DNA of 11,711 bases. Origin: Clostridiales bacterium (lineage in GTDB: Bacteria > Bacillota > Clostridia > Oscillospirales > Acutalibacteraceae). Position 1 is the stretch's first letter. Every line of letters starts with the position of its first letter. Below, piece by piece: positions 1 to 6,302 of the stretch. The DNA is taken from assembly GCA_019422525.1 (NCBI GenBank), contig JAHZDE010000029.1, forward strand, positions 1 to 11,711, written 5' to 3'. The notes beneath the pieces are model-generated. The model was given only the letters and a program-made list of their open reading frames with translations. It was not told the origin of the DNA and did not search any database. Both the position numbers and the translations under genes were made by a program.

Positions 1-1
1 G

Positions 2-100
2 CGAGCTTATCAGAAGAAGTTCTCCTATGCTGCCGACCTGTCGTGGCATACGGTCGTGGAATCCATCCGCAGTCTATATAGATTAGCGCGGGCTGAATAA
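2..100 (+). CDS. 3' end of an unidentified ICE backbone gene (partial)
   Basis: An open frame enters from the left edge and ends at TAA 98-100, giving about 32 C-terminal residues that finish in SLYRLARAE. The tail is basic and aromatic, with no motif I can assign. The next gene starts one base after this stop, so the two are probably co-transcribed and translationally coupled. Position just upstream of a relaxase makes a mobilization or DNA-processing role possible, but the tail does not resemble the MobC C-termini I know, so I leave it unnamed. I am fairly confident that it is coding; its identity is open because only the end is visible. Confidence 0.5.
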   Translation, partial: RAYQKKFSYAADLSWHTVVESIRSLYRLARAE

Positions 101-101
101 T

Positions 102-311
102 ATGGGAAACAGTAATAAGGTCTGCCCGAACTGCGGCAGAAAGATGAAGCAGCAGTTCATAGGCTTGCAGCATTGCAAATGCGGCATGAGCTGGAAAAAG
201 GACGAAGGCTTTTTCGAACGCACCCCTGATATGATCTTTGCTCTGGAACGACGAACCATTGGAGGAAAGGTAAAACAGGTTCCGATTATCCGCTATCAAT
301 CCGATAAATGA
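102..311 (+). CDS. Small zinc-ribbon-like protein, 69 aa
   Basis: This short cytoplasmic protein carries CPNCG at residues 8-12 and HCKCG at 24-28, so Cys8, Cys11, Cys25 and Cys27 (with His24 nearby) could form a single zinc knuckle or ribbon. The rest is basic and polar, with no membrane segment. The ATG follows the upstream stop by one base and has no strong Shine-Dalgarno sequence of its own, which points to translational coupling. A terminator-like hairpin follows it, and then the relaxase gene. Small Cys-rich proteins of this kind are often found beside relaxases in Clostridia ICEs, so a relaxosome accessory or nucleic-acid-binding role is plausible. That role is inferred from context; no specific function can be read from the sequence. 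Confidence 0.7.
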   Translation: MGNSNKVCPNCGRKMKQQFIGLQHCKCGMSWKKDEGFFERTPDMIFALERRTIGGKVKQVPIIRYQSDK

Positions 312-316
312 AGAAT

Positions 317-350
317 AAAACGGTCTGCTTCGGCAGGCCGTTTTGCTTTT
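317..350 (+). terminator. UUCG-loop intrinsic terminator or attenuator before the relaxase
   Basis: A 12-bp stem (317-328 with 333-344, one G-U pair) closes a TTCG tetraloop, one of the most stable RNA loops. The right arm ends in TTTT and is followed by GCTTTT. It lies only a few bases before the relaxase Shine-Dalgarno sequence (AAGGAGG, 352-358). It could end upstream transcription, reduce read-through into the relaxase, or protect a processed end. Confidence 0.65.
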
Positions 351-367
351 CAAGGAGGTGAACACCC

Positions 368-1792
368 ATGGCAACCACGCGCCTGATGCCCCTGCACACC
401 GGCAAAGGCCGCACGGTGGGACAGGCCATCAGCGACATCATCGACTACACCGAAAATCCGCAAAAGACGGACGGCGGCAGGCTGATTACGAGCTGGCAAT
501 GCGACAGCAGGATCGCCGACGCCGAGTTTCTTTTCACCAAGAATCAGTACATTCAAAAGACCGGCAGAGTGCGCGGCGAGGATGATGTGATTGCCTACCA
601 TCTGCGGCAATCCTTTGTTCCCGGAGAGATCACACCGGAGGACGCGAACCGTTTGGGCTGTGAGCTGGCCAAGCGCTTCACCAAGGGCAATCACGCCTAT
701 ATCGTCTGCACCCATATCGACAAAGCTCACATTCACAATCATGTGATTTGGAACTCCACCGCACTCAGCCAGACCCGGAAATTCCGAAACTTTTGGGGCA
801 GCAGCCGCGCCGTGCGGCGGCTCAACGATACCATCTGCATCGAGAACGGCTACTCCATCGTGGAGAATCCAAAGCGCCACGGCAAGAGCTACAACAAGTG
901 GCTGGGCGACAAAAAGAAGCCCTCCCACCGGGAGCGAATCTGCGCGGCCATTGACGATGCGCTGACACAAAAGCCCGATAGCTTTGAAACGCTGCTGGAG
1001 CTGCTGCGGCAGGCCGGGTATGAGGTCAAGGGCAAAAAAGTCCCATCCCTGTTAGGCGGCGAACAGAAAAAGTCCATTCGCATGGATACCCTCGGTGACG
1101 GCTATACTCCCGCAGATCTCCGCGCGGTGATTGCAGGTGAAAAGGCGCATACGCCGCGAAAGAACGCCGCCGCGCCGGTCAAACCGGAAAAGCGCAGCGG
1201 GAATCTGCTGGTGGACATTCAGGCAAAATTACGCGCTGGCAAGGGTGCCGGTTATGCGCGTTGGGCGACGTTGTTCAATTTGAAGCAGATGGCACAGACG
1301 GTGGCCTATCTGCAAGACCATGAGCTTTTAGATTACGCCGTTCTCTCAGAGAAAGCGGCGGCAGCGTCTGCTCACTTCAACGAGCTTTCCGCAAGGATTA
1401 AGGCTGCGGAAACACGCATGGCCGAGATTGCCGTGCTGCGGGAACATATCGTGGGTTATGCCAAGACCCGCGATACCTACGTTGCCTATCGCAAGGCCGG
1501 GTACTCCAAGAAATTTCTTGCAGAGCATGAAAGTGAGATCACGATCCACAAGGCCGCAAAGAACTATTTTGATGGGCTTGGCCTCAAGAAGCTGCCCACC
1601 ATCAAGGCGCTGAATACCGAGTACGCCGAGCTGCTGGCGGAGAAAAAAGCGGCCTATGCCGACTACCGCAAAGCCCGTGAGGAAATGAAAGAGCTGCTGA
1701 CGGCCAAGGCCAATATCGACCGTATTCTGGAGTTGGATAAGGAGCAGGAGGAAGCGAATGAACGACGGGAAAAAGAGGCGGAGCAGCGCTGA
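368..1792 (+). CDS. MobA/VirD2-type relaxase of the ICE (MOBP-like), 474 aa
   Basis: The relaxase nicks one strand at oriT and stays covalently attached to the 5' end during conjugative transfer. The N-terminal domain (about residues 1-260) shows the family features: Tyr27 in IDYTENP is the likely catalytic tyrosine, and the histidine triad motif HIDKAHIHNH spans 116-125, with His116, His121 and His123 as metal ligands. Residues from about 330 to 474 are rich in Lys, Glu and Ala and look helical or coiled-coil, ending in a very charged tail. The start has a strong AAGGAGG (352-358) nine bases upstream. The gene is intact and noticeably more G+C rich than the cargo that follows. It lies in the same direction as the zinc-ribbon gene. 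The family call is firm; the exact MOB subclass is inferred. Confidence 0.93.
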   Translation: MATTRLMPLHTGKGRTVGQAISDIIDYTENPQKTDGGRLITSWQCDSRIADAEFLFTKNQYIQKTGRVRGEDDVIAYHLRQSFVPGEITPEDANRLGCELAKRFTKGNHAYIVCTHIDKAHIHNHVIWNSTALSQTRKFRNFWGSSRAVRRLNDTICIENGYSIVENPKRHGKSYNKWLGDKKKPSHRERICAAIDDALTQKPDSFETLLELLRQAGYEVKGKKVPSLLGGEQKKSIRMDTLGDGYTPADLRAVIAGEKAHTPRKNAAAPVKPEKRSGNLLVDIQAKLRAGKGAGYARWATLFNLKQMAQTVAYLQDHELLDYAVLSEKAAAASAHFNELSARIKAAETRMAEIAVLREHIVGYAKTRDTYVAYRKAGYSKKFLAEHESEITIHKAAKNYFDGLGLKKLPTIKALNTEYAELLAEKKAAYADYRKAREEMKELLTAKANIDRILELDKEQEEANERREKEAEQR

Positions 1793-1925
1793 GCTGCCCG
1801 CCCACAAGCGATTTGAAAAATCGCGCAGCCGATGGATTTATCCATCGTTCCAGAACACATATTTTGTGTTCTGCGGGGATTGGGGCAGCGCCCCAACAAG
1901 CATGAAACAGGCGGGTTCCGTGTAA
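1758..1925 (+). CDS. Possible 55-aa ORF overlapping the relaxase end
   Basis: A small frame starts at ATG 1758 inside the end of the relaxase gene, with a good Shine-Dalgarno sequence (AGGAGGA, 1746-1752). It runs through four hairpins and stops inside the fifth. The predicted peptide starts MNDGKKRRSS and has no recognised motif. Most of its length is made of palindromes, which constrain the sequence for other reasons, so the frame may be accidental. It could still be translated so that ribosomes open the hairpins. I record it as a weak candidate only. Confidence 0.18.
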   Translation: MNDGKKRRSSAELPAHKRFEKSRSRWIYPSFQNTYFVFCGDWGSAPTSMKQAGSV

Positions 1926-1965
1926 ACGGAATCCGCTTGTTTTCGCAAAGTGGGTACCGCTTTGC
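1808..1965. repeat. Run of six consecutive hairpins downstream of the relaxase; candidate oriT or 3' regulatory region
   Basis: Six separate inverted repeats follow each other within 158 bases: 1808-1814/1818-1824 (7 bp), 1830-1837/1840-1847 (8 bp), 1851-1859/1865-1873 (9 bp), 1880-1886/1890-1896 (7 bp), 1907-1921/1926-1940 (15 bp with two G-U pairs) and 1945-1950/1960-1965 (6 bp around the palindrome GGTACC). All except the last two have different sequences and short loops. Such clusters are typical of transfer origins and single-strand replication origins. I cannot see a nic motif that I can name, so oriT is a hypothesis. Tandem 3' hairpins for mRNA ending or stability are the alternative. 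Confidence 0.55.
1907..1946 (+). terminator. Probable intrinsic terminator after the relaxase (fifth hairpin of the run)
   Basis: A 15-bp stem with two G-U pairs closes a GTAA loop (GNRA type in RNA) and is followed by a T-rich stretch (TTGTTTTC). This is the strongest terminator-like element between the relaxase and the cargo. It probably separates backbone transcription from the AraC gene. Confidence 0.5.
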
Positions 1966-2173
1966 ATTGCTTGCCGCTTTCTTGCCCCCGTTCGTAACCC
2001 CTCTGAAGCCGTGGTTTTCGATGCCGCATATAGCGTAACGCTTCGCCTCGCACGCGGCCGGTTGACCGTGTCTGCGTCTGCGCCTCGTCGTACCCGAACT
2101 GCGCGACATGGCACTCTGCCCCTGCGGGAACGTCCCTGATTTTTTCTGTAGCAGCTTGCATTCGTGCTGAAAA
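1966..2173. other. Gene-free backbone stretch between the hairpin cluster and the cargo promoter
   Basis: I see no convincing gene here on either strand. It is G+C rich, with a tandem TCTGCG repeat near 2070-2083 and a weak GGGA/TCCC stem-loop at 2126-2136 followed by a run of six Ts (2140-2145), perhaps a minor terminator. Minus-strand frames cross it, but their products are Arg-rich and low-complexity and overlap each other. The stretch may be part of the transfer origin region. Confidence 0.4.
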
Positions 2174-2202
2174 TTGACTTTCAGGCGTAAATCGTGTAAA
2201 CT
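2174..2202 (+). promoter_or_regulatory. Sigma-70/SigA-type promoter of the AraC-family gene
   Basis: TTGACT (2174-2179) and TAAACT (2197-2202) are separated by 17 bases, the best promoter-like match in the window. Transcription would start near 2209, leaving an untranslated leader of about 40 bases before ATG 2249. Confidence 0.7.
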
Positions 2203-2211
2203 ATATTAGTA

Positions 2212-2229
2212 CATTAGTCACTGCTAACC
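2212..2229. promoter_or_regulatory. Candidate operator TTAG-N6-CTAACC, araC copy
   Basis: TTAG (2214-2217), six bases, then CTAACC (2224-2229) lies just after the predicted transcription start. The same spacing and the same right half-site recur in the perfect palindrome downstream of the ECF operon promoter (GGTTAG-N6-CTAACC, 3310-3327). The half-site GGTTAG/CTAACC resembles the halves of DtxR/IdeR boxes, though the spacing is wider here. This is inferred from two copies only. Confidence 0.35.
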
Positions 2230-2248
2230 GAAAAAAGGAGGGCATCCA

Positions 2249-3214
2249 ATGACAAGCGAATACATGAACAACCTCTATCGGGATCTGCTCTCCAATTCAC
2301 CGCAGACCGTAACGATCCCGATTCCTTCTGATATGGGAACCGGACAAATTGCGCAGGTGGTGACAAAACAGGGTGCCGTTGTTTCAGACTGGAAGATGAA
2401 TTATTTTTCTGACATGAATGTGCGCGGGGTTAACAGCGAGGACTATATTCAAATGCTGTTCTGCCTGAACGACGGCGTGTCGTGGAATATTGCAGGCAGC
2501 AGAGAGGGCGCTTGTCTTGCAAAGGGAGAATCCTGCATTTACCGTGGACACGGGAAAATGGAGTCTCTCTGTTATGCGCAAAACAGCGACTTCTATTTTA
2601 AGAACATCAAAATTCCCGTTCCATATTTCAAACGTTTATTACAGGACTACTTCGAGGATGGCGAGATTACCGTCTATGAAAAGAAACTGCTGACCGGAAT
2701 TTCAAAGGTGAGCATAACGCCCTATATGGAGCATATTTTCGCAGAGTTACAAGACTTTACACATTATCGGGGTGGGCTTGGGTATCTGTTTCTGGAAAGC
2801 AAAATCCACGAATTGCTGTCAGTATATTTGAGCGAAGTGTTGGAGCTGCGAATCCTCTCGCCGGAATACTGCTGCATATCAAAAAGTGAACGTGATTGCA
2901 TCATCGAGGCAAAGAGAATCATTGACAGCGAGCTTGCCTTTGCGCCAAGCTGTGAAGGACTGGCAAGGCAGGTTCAAATCAGCGTCTCTAAATTATCAAG
3001 GGGATTCTCCATGATGTACGGCATTTCGGTTCATGCGTATGTTATTGAGCAGCGGTTAGAGCGAGCCGCAGGATTGTTATTGGAGAGCAATATGAACATT
3101 GGGCAGATAGCGGTTCTTGTGGGTTATACAAAGCCCAGCAACTTTTCTGCTGCATTTAAGAAAAAGTATGGAGTTATGCCAAAAGATTATCGAGAGGCCA
3201 GCCGAATCAAATAG
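2249..3214 (+). CDS. AraC-family transcriptional regulator, probable activator of the uptake operon, 321 aa
   Basis: The C-terminal third holds the double helix-turn-helix DNA-binding domain of the AraC/XylS family: a first helix-turn-helix around residues 236-258 and the family signature around 284-316 (IGQIAVLVGY, then NFSAAFKKKYG and P..YR). The N-terminal 220 residues form the likely effector domain and show no transmembrane segment. Length and layout match siderophore-responsive activators such as YbtA and PchR. That comparison comes from general resemblance and gene context, not from an alignment. The start has AAGGAGGG (2235-2242) six bases upstream and its own good promoter. The gene stands directly upstream of the ECF operon, and repeated sequences lie ahead of that operon's promoter, as expected for a local activator. 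The ligand is unknown; a metal-loaded chelator or heme is the leading guess. Confidence 0.88.
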   Translation: MTSEYMNNLYRDLLSNSPQTVTIPIPSDMGTGQIAQVVTKQGAVVSDWKMNYFSDMNVRGVNSEDYIQMLFCLNDGVSWNIAGSREGACLAKGESCIYRGHGKMESLCYAQNSDFYFKNIKIPVPYFKRLLQDYFEDGEITVYEKKLLTGISKVSITPYMEHIFAELQDFTHYRGGLGYLFLESKIHELLSVYLSEVLELRILSPEYCCISKSERDCIIEAKRIIDSELAFAPSCEGLARQVQISVSKLSRGFSMMYGISVHAYVIEQRLERAAGLLLESNMNIGQIAVLVGYTKPSNFSAAFKKKYGVMPKDYREASRIK

Positions 3215-3224
3215 GTGCTTTGCA

Positions 3225-3272
3225 TACCCAAAATAAATACCGATTTTGGGTAGAATGAAATTGCTTTTGGGT
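3225..3272. promoter_or_regulatory. Three copies of TTTTGGGT upstream of the ECF promoter; candidate AraC-type binding sites
   Basis: A perfect 10-bp inverted repeat (3225-3234 with 3243-3252, TACCCAAAAT/ATTTTGGGTA) is followed by a further TTTTGGGT. The two direct copies begin at 3244 and 3265, exactly 21 bases or two helical turns apart, and the last one touches the predicted -35 box. A second direct repeat, ATGAAATTGCT, occurs at 3255-3265 and 3285-3295. Direct repeats at 21 bases overlapping the -35 region are what an AraC-family activator usually needs. The inverted repeat has no T-run, so it is a poor terminator for the gene before it. Confidence 0.5.
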
Positions 3273-3300
3273 TGGATATTGGGCATGAAATTGCTAAAAT
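3272..3300 (+). promoter_or_regulatory. Promoter of the ECF transporter operon
   Basis: TTGGAT (3272-3277), 17 bases, TAAAAT (3295-3300). The -10 box is good and the -35 box is weak, which fits a promoter that needs an activator. Transcription would start near 3307, at the left edge of the perfect palindrome 3303-3334. Confidence 0.5.
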
Positions 3301-3302
3301 GC

Positions 3303-3334
3303 GTGGTGTGGTTAGAACACTCTAACCACACCAC
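3303..3334. promoter_or_regulatory. Perfect 14-bp palindrome at the operon start; operator or 5' hairpin
   Basis: Arms 3303-3316 and 3321-3334 are perfectly complementary around ACAC. The core GGTTAG-N6-CTAACC shares its right half and spacing with a site after the AraC promoter. Its position at the predicted transcription start suggests a repressor operator, with the DtxR-like protein of this cluster as the obvious candidate. In RNA it would also form a strong hairpin at or near the 5' end, and the following ATTTTCATTTTC makes a weak terminator possible. Confidence 0.55.
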
Positions 3335-3364
3335 ATTTTCATTTTCTCAGAGGAGGATACTGGT

Positions 3365-3961
3365 ATGAGTTCCCAGAAAAAAAGTTCCCGGCTTGAGGGA
3401 AAAGATTTAATTACTATCGGCATCTACACCGTCATCTATGTCGTGATTGTTATGCTGGTGGCGATGCTTGGCTTTATCCCCATTTTTATTCCGCTGATGG
3501 CGGTACTGTGCCCTTTGATTGGCGGCATCCCCTATATGCTGTATGTTACAAAGGCTAAAAAATTCGGGATGACTGCAATCATGGGTTTCCTGATTGGCCT
3601 AATCATGGTGTTCTTCGGCAACGGCTATCTTACTATGGTAACTGGTCTCGTTGGCGGCCTGTTGGCCGACGTGATCCTGAAAAAGGCGGACTACAAAAGT
3701 GCAAAGAGTACAGTTCTTTCCTGCGGCGTGTTCAGCATCTGGGTGTTTGGCAACTTTGCTCCCATTTTCCTGAACCGTGAAAGCTATATGGTAATGTTGA
3801 CTGAAGGATACGGCGCTGAATATGCAGCTACCCTTAATACATATATGCCTATGTGGATTGCGCCTATTCTGCTGGTTGCCTGCTTTGTGTTTGGCCTTGT
3901 CGGAGGTGTGATTGGGAAAGCTATTTGCAAAAAGCACTTCCAGCGTGCCGGTATTGCATAA
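3365..3961 (+). CDS. ECF transporter substrate-specificity (S) component, MptD/Trep_Strep type, 198 aa
   Basis: This is a small integral membrane protein, rich in Ile, Leu, Val, Met and Gly, with about five to six membrane segments (roughly residues 15-38, 39-58, 68-88, 88-105, 115-135 and 160-185) and a basic tail. It resembles the membrane family once described as Trep_Strep and now treated as putative ECF S components (MptD family). An S component binds the small molecule and docks on the T and A subunits for import. GAGGAGG (about 3350-3356) sits at normal distance before ATG. Its TAA overlaps the start of the T gene in a TAATG junction, so the subunits are translated together. The substrate cannot be read from the sequence; the neighbours point to a metal chelate or heme, while a vitamin-like ligand is the alternative. 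Confidence 0.82.
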   Translation: MSSQKKSSRLEGKDLITIGIYTVIYVVIVMLVAMLGFIPIFIPLMAVLCPLIGGIPYMLYVTKAKKFGMTAIMGFLIGLIMVFFGNGYLTMVTGLVGGLLADVILKKADYKSAKSTVLSCGVFSIWVFGNFAPIFLNRESYMVMLTEGYGAEYAATLNTYMPMWIAPILLVACFVFGLVGGVIGKAICKKHFQRAGIA

Positions 3962-4713
3962 TGGCGCGGGAAATTCTGCTCAGCAAAAAAACAGAACAAG
4001 GGTTACGGCTCGATCCGCGTACAAAACTGTTGCTCATCTTCATCATAAGCATTTTTGTCATGGGTGGAACAGGCGGAGAAGCTATGGGGCTGATCCGCCT
4101 TGTTCTTTGTACGGTTCCGGCTATATTGCTGCTTACCTCGAAACAATGTGCAAAAGCTGTGGGCTATATTGCTGTGTTTTCTGCTTTTTATGCTGTTCAA
4201 ATTTATGTTTTGCCGCACCTTACGGGAATATTGAATTTCCTCGTTCTGTTTACAACAGGATTCTTCTGCCGAATCCTTCCCAGTGTTGCGATTGCTGCCT
4301 ATGCAGTGAAAACAACAACGGTCAGTGAATTGATTTCCGGCATGGAAAGAATCCATATGCCTAAAGAAGTGACGATCCCCTTAACGGTCATGTTCCGCTT
4401 CTTTCCAACTGTCTTTCAGGAGTCAGAAGCAATCAGTGACGCTATGAAAATGCGTGGGATTAAACTTGGAGGGAAAAAATCTTCAAAAATATTGGAGTAT
4501 AAGCTGATCCCGATGATTACCTGCTCCGTGAAAATCGGTGAGGAACTTTCCGCTGCGGCAATTACCCGTGGCCTCGGCGCTCCTGTCAAACGCACAAACA
4601 TTTGCCAGCTTAAATTCAATTTTGCCGATGTGGTGCTGATCTTGTTTTGTTGCTTTGTAGTGTTTTGGGCGATTGCTTCCCCGATAATTTCCGCAGGAGG
4701 GATTTTGCCATGA
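3961..4713 (+). CDS. ECF transporter transmembrane (T) component, CbiQ/EcfT family, 250 aa
   Basis: This is the energy-coupling membrane subunit linking the S component to the ATPases. Hydrophobic segments lie near residues 22-36, 42-58, 66-84, 90-115 and 222-246. The two short Ala-x-x-Arg-Gly motifs that contact the ATPases are present: AMKMRG at 161-166 and AAITRG at 199-204. LDPRTKL at 17-23 is the usual N-terminal family signature. I chose ATG 3961, which overlaps the S stop codon, rather than an in-frame start at 3853 that would run back through the S gene. The end overlaps the ATPase start as ATGA (4710-4713). Length is normal for the family, and no key motif is missing. Confidence 0.9.
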   Translation: MAREILLSKKTEQGLRLDPRTKLLLIFIISIFVMGGTGGEAMGLIRLVLCTVPAILLLTSKQCAKAVGYIAVFSAFYAVQIYVLPHLTGILNFLVLFTTGFFCRILPSVAIAAYAVKTTTVSELISGMERIHMPKEVTIPLTVMFRFFPTVFQESEAISDAMKMRGIKLGGKKSSKILEYKLIPMITCSVKIGEELSAAAITRGLGAPVKRTNICQLKFNFADVVLILFCCFVVFWAIASPIISAGGILP

Positions 4714-6176
4714 TAGATTTTCAAAATGTTTCTTTTTCTTATGGTGAAGAATCCAGCGGCGGAGGGATTAGAAATGTCAATCTCACCATAAACACAGGGG
4801 AATTTGTTTTACTCACGGGAGAATCCGGCTGTGGGAAAACAACGATTACCCGTTTGGTAAACGGGCTGGTGCCTCATTATTACGAGGGCAATTTAGAGGG
4901 CGATGTCCTTCTGGACGGAAAAAGCGTATCAGATACGCCGCTTTATGACTTGGCTGCTATGGTGGGATCTGTATTCCAGAATCCCAAAAGTCAGTTTTTC
5001 AACGTGGATACGGATAGTGAATTAGCCTTTGCCTGTGAAAATTTAGGCTATCCTCAGGAGGATATCCTGAAAAGGATTGACCGGACAGTTTCCGATTATC
5101 ATATTGAAGATTTGATGGGGCGAAGCGTGTTTGCTCTGTCCGGGGGCGAAAAGCAAAAAATAGCTTGTGCTTCATCAAGTGTATTGCTGCCGGGAATTAT
5201 GGTCCTGGACGAACCATCTTCTAATTTGGATATGGCTGCTATTGATGACCTGCGGCAGGTCCTGAGCCTCTGGAAAAAGCAGGGCAAAACAATTCTGATC
5301 GCAGAACACCGCCTTTACTACCTTCACGATCTTGCAGATCGTGTGCTGTATGTAAAAGATGGGGAGATTGAACGGGAATACACGCCTGCTGAATTTGACA
5401 GCTTATCGGATGGCACTCGAAAAGAAATGGGACTGCGGCCGTTTTCTCTCTCGAAGTTGAAGCCTGCGAATCAGTATCAGGCGCATACAGCTAAACAGAT
5501 GGAATTTCAAAATTTCTGCTTTGCGTATAAAAAGCGGGAACCGGAAAGCCTCCATATTCCGAGTGCAGAACTGCCTGTTGGAGAAACGATTGCCATTATC
5601 GGTCTGAATGGCGCTGGAAAATCTACTCTGGCCCGCTGTATTTGCGGACTGGAAAAGAAGTGTGGCCTTTTGCAGGTTGACGGGAAAACCCTTGATTGGA
5701 AAGCCCGGCTCAAACATTGCTACATGGTAATGCAGGATACCAGCCATCAGCTATTTACCGAAAGCGTGACGGATGAAGTGCTTCTGAGCATTGACAACGA
5801 GGATGAAACTGTTGTGGATAAAATCCTTAAACAGTTTGATCTGCTGGAATATAAAGACAGGCACCCGCTTTCTCTTTCCGGCGGGCAAAAACAGCGGGTA
5901 GCGATCGCGTCTGCCATTGTGAGTAACCGGGAGATCATTGTGTTTGACGAACCAACCAGCGGGCTTGATCTCAAACATATGCGGGAAGTTGCGCGGAGTT
6001 TGAAGTCACTCGCGGATCAGGGCAAAACGCTTCTTGTTATTACGCATGATCCGGAGTTGGTGATGGCGGGATGTTCGTATGTAGTCCATATGGAAAAAGG
6101 GCAAATAAAAGAAAGCTATCCATTGGACGAATCCGGCAGTAAAAAGGTTTTGGATTTTTTCCGAATCCGCCAGTGA
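4710..6176 (+). CDS. ECF transporter ATPase with two fused ABC domains (A component), 488 aa
   Basis: Both nucleotide-binding domains of the importer are on one chain. Domain 1: Walker A GESGCGKT at 37-44, Q-loop VFQNPKSQ around 88-95, signature LSGGE at 143-147, Walker B VLDEP at 165-169, switch His200. Domain 2: Walker A GLNGAGKS at 298-305, Q-loop VMQDTSHQ around 340-347, signature LSGGQ at 389-393, Walker B FDEP at 412-415, switch His446. All catalytic motifs are intact in both halves. Most housekeeping ECF modules use two separate ATPase genes; a fused ATPase next to its own S and T genes is the dedicated type. ATG 4710 follows AGGAGG (4695-4700) and overlaps the T stop. A longer in-frame version from 4647 would lie inside the T gene and is not needed. 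Confidence 0.93.
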   Translation: MIDFQNVSFSYGEESSGGGIRNVNLTINTGEFVLLTGESGCGKTTITRLVNGLVPHYYEGNLEGDVLLDGKSVSDTPLYDLAAMVGSVFQNPKSQFFNVDTDSELAFACENLGYPQEDILKRIDRTVSDYHIEDLMGRSVFALSGGEKQKIACASSSVLLPGIMVLDEPSSNLDMAAIDDLRQVLSLWKKQGKTILIAEHRLYYLHDLADRVLYVKDGEIEREYTPAEFDSLSDGTRKEMGLRPFSLSKLKPANQYQAHTAKQMEFQNFCFAYKKREPESLHIPSAELPVGETIAIIGLNGAGKSTLARCICGLEKKCGLLQVDGKTLDWKARLKHCYMVMQDTSHQLFTESVTDEVLLSIDNEDETVVDKILKQFDLLEYKDRHPLSLSGGQKQRVAIASAIVSNREIIVFDEPTSGLDLKHMREVARSLKSLADQGKTLLVITHDPELVMAGCSYVVHMEKGQIKESYPLDESGSKKVLDFFRIRQ

Positions 6177-6230
6177 ATTTTAGAAATTATGAATGTCAGG
6201 GCCGCCTTGACTGGACAGAAAGATAATGAT

Positions 6231-6265
6231 AAGAGGCCGCTTTACTTTGGCGGCCTCTTGTTTTT
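6231..6265 (+). terminator. Intrinsic terminator between the ECF genes and the IrtAB-like genes
   Basis: A perfect 10-bp G+C-rich stem (6231-6240 with 6250-6259) closes a 9-base loop and is followed by GTTTTT. It is a strong terminator. Only about 38 bases separate it from the next start codon and no promoter fits in that space, so it may act as an internal brake or attenuator. A TTGACT at 6207-6212 just upstream could belong to a promoter that would read through it, but no good -10 box is present. Confidence 0.82.
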
Positions 6266-6302
6266 GAAGCACAGACAGTACGGCTCAATATAAGGAGGGC
6301 TT

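Noticed and set aside
2..100. Calling the partial first gene MobC
   Set aside because: Position before a relaxase suggests it, but the visible C-terminus does not look like MobC proteins I know.
350..970. A 206-residue minus-strand frame inside the relaxase gene
   Set aside because: It is the shadow of the relaxase, whose catalytic motifs are on the plus strand.
1602..2161. Several minus-strand reading frames of 107-170 residues after the relaxase
   Set aside because: They overlap each other and the relaxase end, give Arg-rich products without motifs, and cross the hairpin cluster; open frames by chance in G+C-rich sequence explain them better.
3853..3960. Upstream extension of the T-component start into the S gene
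   Set aside because: The added residues are out-of-frame S-component sequence; the TAATG overlap at 3959-3963 is the normal coupled start.
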